DNA of 59,131 nt from IMG/VR virus record IMGVR_UViG_3300044824_000068, positions 1-59,131 of that record; one strand, 5' to 3'. This document shows positions 56,448 to 59,131 of this stretch, piece after piece (positions within the stretch are counted from its first letter, which is position 1; the number at the start of each line of letters is the position of its first letter). The stretch is from a virus. The position numbers were made by a program, and so were the translations under genes. The notes beneath the pieces were generated by a model, which was given only the letters and a program-made list of their open reading frames with translations, did no database searches and was not told the origin of the DNA.

Positions 56448-56613
56448 GGCCTATCTTGGGGCACAAGAATCCATAACAAACGCATCTCGGGGCATTCTAG
56501 GACGTTTAGAAATGCAATAACGGGATGTATATTGATTCCATTTTTGCACTTGCGTATAACCTAGGTTGACCCCGTGATATCATAGTAGTAGGCTAGTGGC
56601 CCACGGGAGACTC
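56448..56613. other. 166-base non-coding gap between two membrane-protein genes
   Basis: No gene-length frame. It contains GTAGTAGGCTAGTGGCCCAC and a ribosome binding region (CGGGAGA) just before 56614. A box TGATATCATAG near 56575 could be part of a promoter. No strong hairpin terminator. Confidence 0.4.
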
Positions 56614-57024
56614 ATGTCTGATAGTAAGAAGATAGACTATATACAAGAGAGAGTTGACTCGGTAGCGAGCACCATAGCCGGCATAGACAAAGATATGGCT
56701 ATCCAGAAGGCCAACTTTGAAGTCCACACCAGGCAAGATGAGCAGATGTACTGCGAGCTCAAGAGGATGAACGATATCCTGCAGCAGAACACAGATTCCC
56801 TAAAAGAACACATGGATAATAACGTCCTACTTAAGGACATGATCAACAATATGAACAAGCGTCTCGAGCCAATCGAGATCGAGTTCATCCAGAAGGCAGC
56901 AGTGAGAAGCTGGGTAATGTCTAAGGCTAAATTCATAGGTAAGGTCGGCGGCGCTATAGTGGCTGTTATAGGCGTATGGATGTATGTCGCACCTTTGCTA
57001 GGACATCTACTCTCACTTAGGTAA
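56614..57024 (+). CDS. Coiled-coil membrane protein, XhlA/holin-like
   Basis: 136 residues from ATG 56614, preceded by GGGAGA. A long coiled coil (KIDYIQERVDSVASTIAGID, then ELKRMNDILQQNTDSLKEHM) ends in one membrane helix (VGGAIVAVIGVWMYVAPLL). This layout is that of XhlA-type haemolysin-like and holin-associated proteins. Together with the gene at 56181 it may form a lysis pair. Confidence 0.6.
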   Translation: MSDSKKIDYIQERVDSVASTIAGIDKDMAIQKANFEVHTRQDEQMYCELKRMNDILQQNTDSLKEHMDNNVLLKDMINNMNKRLEPIEIEFIQKAAVRSWVMSKAKFIGKVGGAIVAVIGVWMYVAPLLGHLLSLR

Positions 57025-57034
57025 CCAATTCTGA

Positions 57035-57040
57035 TATAGT
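57035..57040 (+). promoter_or_regulatory. Extended -10 promoter (TGA-TATAGT) of the ice-binding-like gene
   Basis: TGATATAGT, with an overlapping TATAAC at 57040-57045, followed by a leader with the hairpin CATGAG-AATTAC-CTCATG and GAAAGGAAG before the ATG at 57098. The hairpin may protect or regulate the mRNA. Confidence 0.45.
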
Positions 57041-57097
57041 ATAACCTGATTGGCCATGAGAATTACCTCATGCCCGTAACTTCTTGAAAGGAAGTAT

Positions 57098-58141
57098 ATG
57101 GCCCAACAACCGAACAACTCTGGCGGAAATGTATCCGCTCCATATAGAGCACCCGCTGCAAAAGTAATTGCAGGGGCTCTAGCAAACAACAAGGTGGCTC
57201 AGTCGCTAATCAATGCACTGGGCGTACGCTCAATAAACGCTATCGTAGCAACCAGCACATCCCCAACTGCAAACTTCGCCAACTTACAAGTTGGCGACTA
57301 TGTTGTTCATATGGCCGCTGGCTCAACTTCGCCACTGGGCAATGCTGCTGGATACGCAATCTTGGGTGCGTCGGCCGTGACGGGTTCTACTGGATCTGGT
57401 AGCACGCTAACTGGTAACCTAGGTATTTATCCTAACAACGCTACTTCCATCACCAACTTTCCTCCAAGCACCTATACCGGTGTGGAGAATGCTGGCAATG
57501 CTGCGGCTCATGCAGCACAAACTGATGCTCAAACTGCATTCACTTCAATGCAGACTATGGGATTAGCTGGAACAACAATCGCATCTGCCCTTGACGGTCA
57601 AACTCTAACCCCTGGCGCGTATAAGTTCTCCTCGGGTGCAGCAACATTGGACGGTGGCGGTGCACTCACCTTCAACGGTTCAGGCATGTATATCATCTAT
57701 ACTGCGTCGACGCTCACTACTGGCTCTAGCGGTACTCCGGTGATGACGCTTGCTAGTGGTGCTACAGCTGCTAACATCTTCTGGATAATCGGTAGCTCTG
57801 CTACTATCAACTCTGGTTTCTCTGGAATCTTCCAAGGTAACGTGATCGCTCAGGCAAGTGTCACCGTCACTGACGGCGGCACTGTTGACGGCGGTTTGAT
57901 TGCATTGACAGGCGGAGTGACGCTCAGCAATACGACAGCAGTTAATACTGAGTCGAGTGCTGGCGGACAGGTAAGCTATAGCACTATTGCTACAGCTGGC
58001 AATCTCGGCATGGCTGCAGTTGTTGGTGACCTATATCTTGACCTTGCGGTCGTCAATCTCGACAGCAATAACCCACTCATTCCACCGCCACCAGCCCAGC
58101 TTACGGCTAGACACACCGGCGACGGCGGCTTGGATTTTTAA
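57098..58141 (+). CDS. Probable virion protein carrying an inserted ice-binding-like (DUF3494) domain
   Basis: 347 residues. Residues 1-76 and 290-347 align with the whole of the next gene's product (135 residues): PNNSGGNVSAP and RAPAAKVIAGALANN at the start, LQVGDY, then AAVVGDLYL, VVNLD and TGDGGLDF at the end. Between them, residues about 77-288 form a separate domain with the hallmarks of DUF3494 ice-binding proteins: GNAAGYAILG, TGNLGIYPNN, FPPSTYTG, TLTPGAYKF, IFWIIGSSATINSG, FQGNVIAQASVTV, GGLIALTGGVTL. These are ice-binding or adhesin-type beta-helices found in cold-adapted bacteria. There is no signal peptide, so it would be displayed on the virion, perhaps to adhere to a surface. 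The ice-binding function itself is not shown. Confidence 0.8.
   Translation: MAQQPNNSGGNVSAPYRAPAAKVIAGALANNKVAQSLINALGVRSINAIVATSTSPTANFANLQVGDYVVHMAAGSTSPLGNAAGYAILGASAVTGSTGSGSTLTGNLGIYPNNATSITNFPPSTYTGVENAGNAAAHAAQTDAQTAFTSMQTMGLAGTTIASALDGQTLTPGAYKFSSGAATLDGGGALTFNGSGMYIIYTASTLTTGSSGTPVMTLASGATAANIFWIIGSSATINSGFSGIFQGNVIAQASVTVTDGGTVDGGLIALTGGVTLSNTTAVNTESSAGGQVSYSTIATAGNLGMAAVVGDLYLDLAVVNLDSNNPLIPPPPAQLTARHTGDGGLDF
57326..57962 (+). other. Inserted DUF3494-type domain within the preceding gene
   Basis: Codons for residues about 77-288. Insertion lies between LQVGDY-VVHMAAGS and QVSYSTIATAGN, where the paralog is continuous through LLHVPVSPGS. Codon use does not look obviously different from its surroundings. 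Confidence 0.75.
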
Positions 58142-58169
58142 TTTTAACTAAACTAGGAGAATAAATAAT

Positions 58170-58577
58170 ATGTCAGTACAACCAAACAACTCAGGCGGAA
58201 ACGTCTCGGCCCCAAACAGAGCCCCAGCAGCAAAAGTTATTGCTGGTGCACTTGCTAATAACCGCGTAGCTCAAGCGCTCATCGCAGCGTTGGGATCTTA
58301 TTCGATCTCATACTCCGTTGTAGCGACCAACGTATCTACAACTGTTAACTTCAGTGGTTTGCAAGTCGGCGACTACCTACTTCACGTTCCCGTGTCACCA
58401 GGCAGTGCACAGTTTGCTGCAGTAATTGCTGCAGGAACCGCACCGTTTGCTGCAGTCGTTGGCGACCTATACTTGGCGTTGCGCGTAGTTAACTTGGATT
58501 ACAATAACCCAATCATCCCTCCAGCTCCTGCAGGCAATACTGCAAGACAGACTGGTGACGGTGGCTTAGACTTCTAA
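58170..58577 (+). CDS. Probable virion protein, uninterrupted paralog of the preceding gene
   Basis: 135 residues. Same N-terminal 42 residues pattern (QPNNSGGNVSAPNRAPAAK) and same C-terminal end (TARQTGDGGLDF) as the larger protein but without the central domain. AGGAG precedes the ATG. A tandem pair in which only one copy carries the insertion suggests duplication followed by domain gain (or loss). High Ala content and strong terminator fit an abundant virion protein. Confidence 0.7.
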   Translation: MSVQPNNSGGNVSAPNRAPAAKVIAGALANNRVAQALIAALGSYSISYSVVATNVSTTVNFSGLQVGDYLLHVPVSPGSAQFAAVIAAGTAPFAAVVGDLYLALRVVNLDYNNPIIPPAPAGNTARQTGDGGLDF

Positions 58578-58605
58578 TAAGAGTTTAAGTTAAGAAAAGT
58601 AATTA

Positions 58606-58640
58606 AGGGCTAAACTGTGAGGTTTAGCCCTTTTTATTTT
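58606..58640 (+). terminator. Rho-independent terminator
   Basis: Perfect 10-base stem AGGGCTAAAC (58606-58615) with GTTTAGCCCT (58622-58631), loop TGTGAG, then TTTTTATTTT. Confidence 0.93.
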
Positions 58641-58645
58641 ATAAT
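58640..58645 (+). promoter_or_regulatory. -10 promoter (TATAAT) of the last endonuclease gene
   Basis: TATAAT overlaps the end of the terminator T-run, followed by six bases (ATCAGT) and ATG 58652. Confidence 0.55.
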
Positions 58646-58651
58646 ATCAGT

Positions 58652-59026
58652 ATGAAACTTTGTTATCATTGTAATGAAACCAAGCCCTTTTCTGAGTTTT
58701 ATAAAGATGCCAAAAGATCTGATGGTTTTAATAACAAGTGTAAAAAATGTCGTAAGCTGTACCAGCGTAAGCAGTATAAAATAACGACTCGTTTTAACAA
58801 GTACAAAATAACAAGAGCCCAATATCAAGCTCTTTTAGTTGAGCAAGACAATTCATGTGCTATATGTAAGGATCAACTTATTGTTGGTCACATAGACCAC
58901 TGTCATGAGACTAACAAGATCCGCGGCATTCTATGCATGAAATGCAACATGGCATTAGGTTTGTTTAAAGATAGCGTAGATGTTATTCAGAGGGCAGCTG
59001 ATTACCTGGTCCATTCACGTAAGTAA
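58652..59026 (+). CDS. Endonuclease VII-like HNH nuclease (homing type)
   Basis: 124 residues, the shortest of the three related genes. N-terminal zinc cluster (CYHCNETK, CKKCRKL); core YKITRAQYQALL, CAICKDQ, GHIDHCHETNKIRGILCMKC, NMALGLF. It is AT-rich, carries its own promoter and overlaps the end of a minus-strand gene by 44 bases, all typical of a recently arrived homing gene. Confidence 0.87.
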   Translation: MKLCYHCNETKPFSEFYKDAKRSDGFNNKCKKCRKLYQRKQYKITTRFNKYKITRAQYQALLVEQDNSCAICKDQLIVGHIDHCHETNKIRGILCMKCNMALGLFKDSVDVIQRAADYLVHSRK

Positions 59027-59131
59027 TCAGCCCTTTTATTTTTCCCTCGACGTAGTCTGGGTCGTTGAGGAGGCGGTTACGGCCGCTGGGATGAGGCATC
59101 TCGTAGAAATCAACGCGAAGCAGTGTCAGGG
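58983..59131 (-). CDS. C-terminal fragment of a minus-strand gene, possibly a uracil-DNA glycosylase-like protein
   Basis: The frame is open on the minus strand from the window edge to a TAA at 58983-58985 (49 codons seen). The visible end has DFYEMPHPSGRNRLLNDPDY; a HPSG/NPSG motif followed by Arg/Asn near the C-terminus occurs in MUG/TDG-type uracil-DNA glycosylases, where it forms part of the active site. The rest of the gene lies outside the window, so the assignment is tentative. The last 15 codons overlap the plus-strand nuclease gene and may have been altered by its arrival. Confidence 0.5.
   Translation of the reverse strand, partial: LTLLRVDFYEMPHPSGRNRLLNDPDYVEGKIKGLITYVNGPGNQLPSE

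Noticed and set aside
1-59131. CRISPR array, integrase, insertion sequences
   Set aside because: No regularly spaced direct repeats with unique spacers outside genes, no recombinase motifs and no terminal inverted repeats with a transposase were seen; the regular repeats found are coding.

Overview
This window looks like part of the genome of a large tailed phage (Caudoviricetes), probably well over 59 kb because the tail genes are mostly missing. The evidence is a contiguous virion module (small and large terminase, portal, maturation protease, scaffold-like protein, major capsid protein, many decoration-type proteins) beside a nearly self-sufficient replication and recombination set: primase, DnaB-type helicase, PHP-containing C-family DNA polymerase, ssDNA-binding protein, RecA/UvsX recombinase, SbcC/SbcD and an SF2 helicase. 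Genes are tightly packed, often overlapping by 4 to 50 bases. The host cannot be named from the sequence. No integrase, CRISPR array or insertion sequence was seen.

Layout. 1-0.6 kb: C-terminus of a tail-fibre/collar protein. 0.6-4.9 kb, minus strand: small unknown genes, primase, replicative helicase, two HNH endonucleases, and a structured RNA (4871-5105) directly upstream of one HNH gene. 5.1-8.5 kb: SF2 helicase, lysozyme, then a translation-related island with a tRNA-like gene with an over-long anticodon arm, a PTH2-type peptidyl-tRNA hydrolase, a multi-hairpin RNA (8040-8195) and two tRNAs whose anticodons both read CUA (amber). 9.5-16.6 kb: dUTPase, methyltransferase-like protein, GroEL-type chaperonin, zinc-ribbon protein, SbcC. 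17-18 kb: two homing-type nucleases. 18.4-28.8 kb: an abundant-looking protein with its own promoter and terminator, DNA polymerase, SSB, RecA, phosphoesterase, endonuclease VII-like gene, SbcD. 29-41.6 kb: packaging and head genes. 41.7-44.4 kb: nucleotide metabolism and a free-standing exonuclease. 44.4-58.6 kb: probable virion proteins, a YiiX/NlpC-like papain-fold protein and membrane proteins. The end holds another endonuclease VII-like gene and a minus-strand gene fragment.

How the genes fit together. The polymerase carries an N-terminal PHP domain but no recognisable 3'-5' exonuclease; a separate DEDD exonuclease with a zinc ribbon (42831-43646) may proofread or process ends. The protease, scaffold and capsid genes are consecutive, and the protease C-terminus carries a copy of the N-terminal motif of the capsid protein. 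Many genes or operons begin with an extended -10 box (TGn-TATAAT), and in at least nine cases the start codon lies exactly six bases after the box, which predicts leaderless mRNAs.

Most noteworthy: (1) an ice-binding-like (DUF3494) domain inserted inside a small probable virion protein whose uninterrupted paralog is the next gene; (2) a sigma region 2-like domain fused to an acidic protein of the virion cluster and a separate sigma region 4-like protein 10 kb upstream, a possible split sigma factor; (3) two amber-decoding tRNAs although TAG still ends several genes; (4) two uncharacterised structured RNAs. All family calls were made by eye from motifs; no database search was run.
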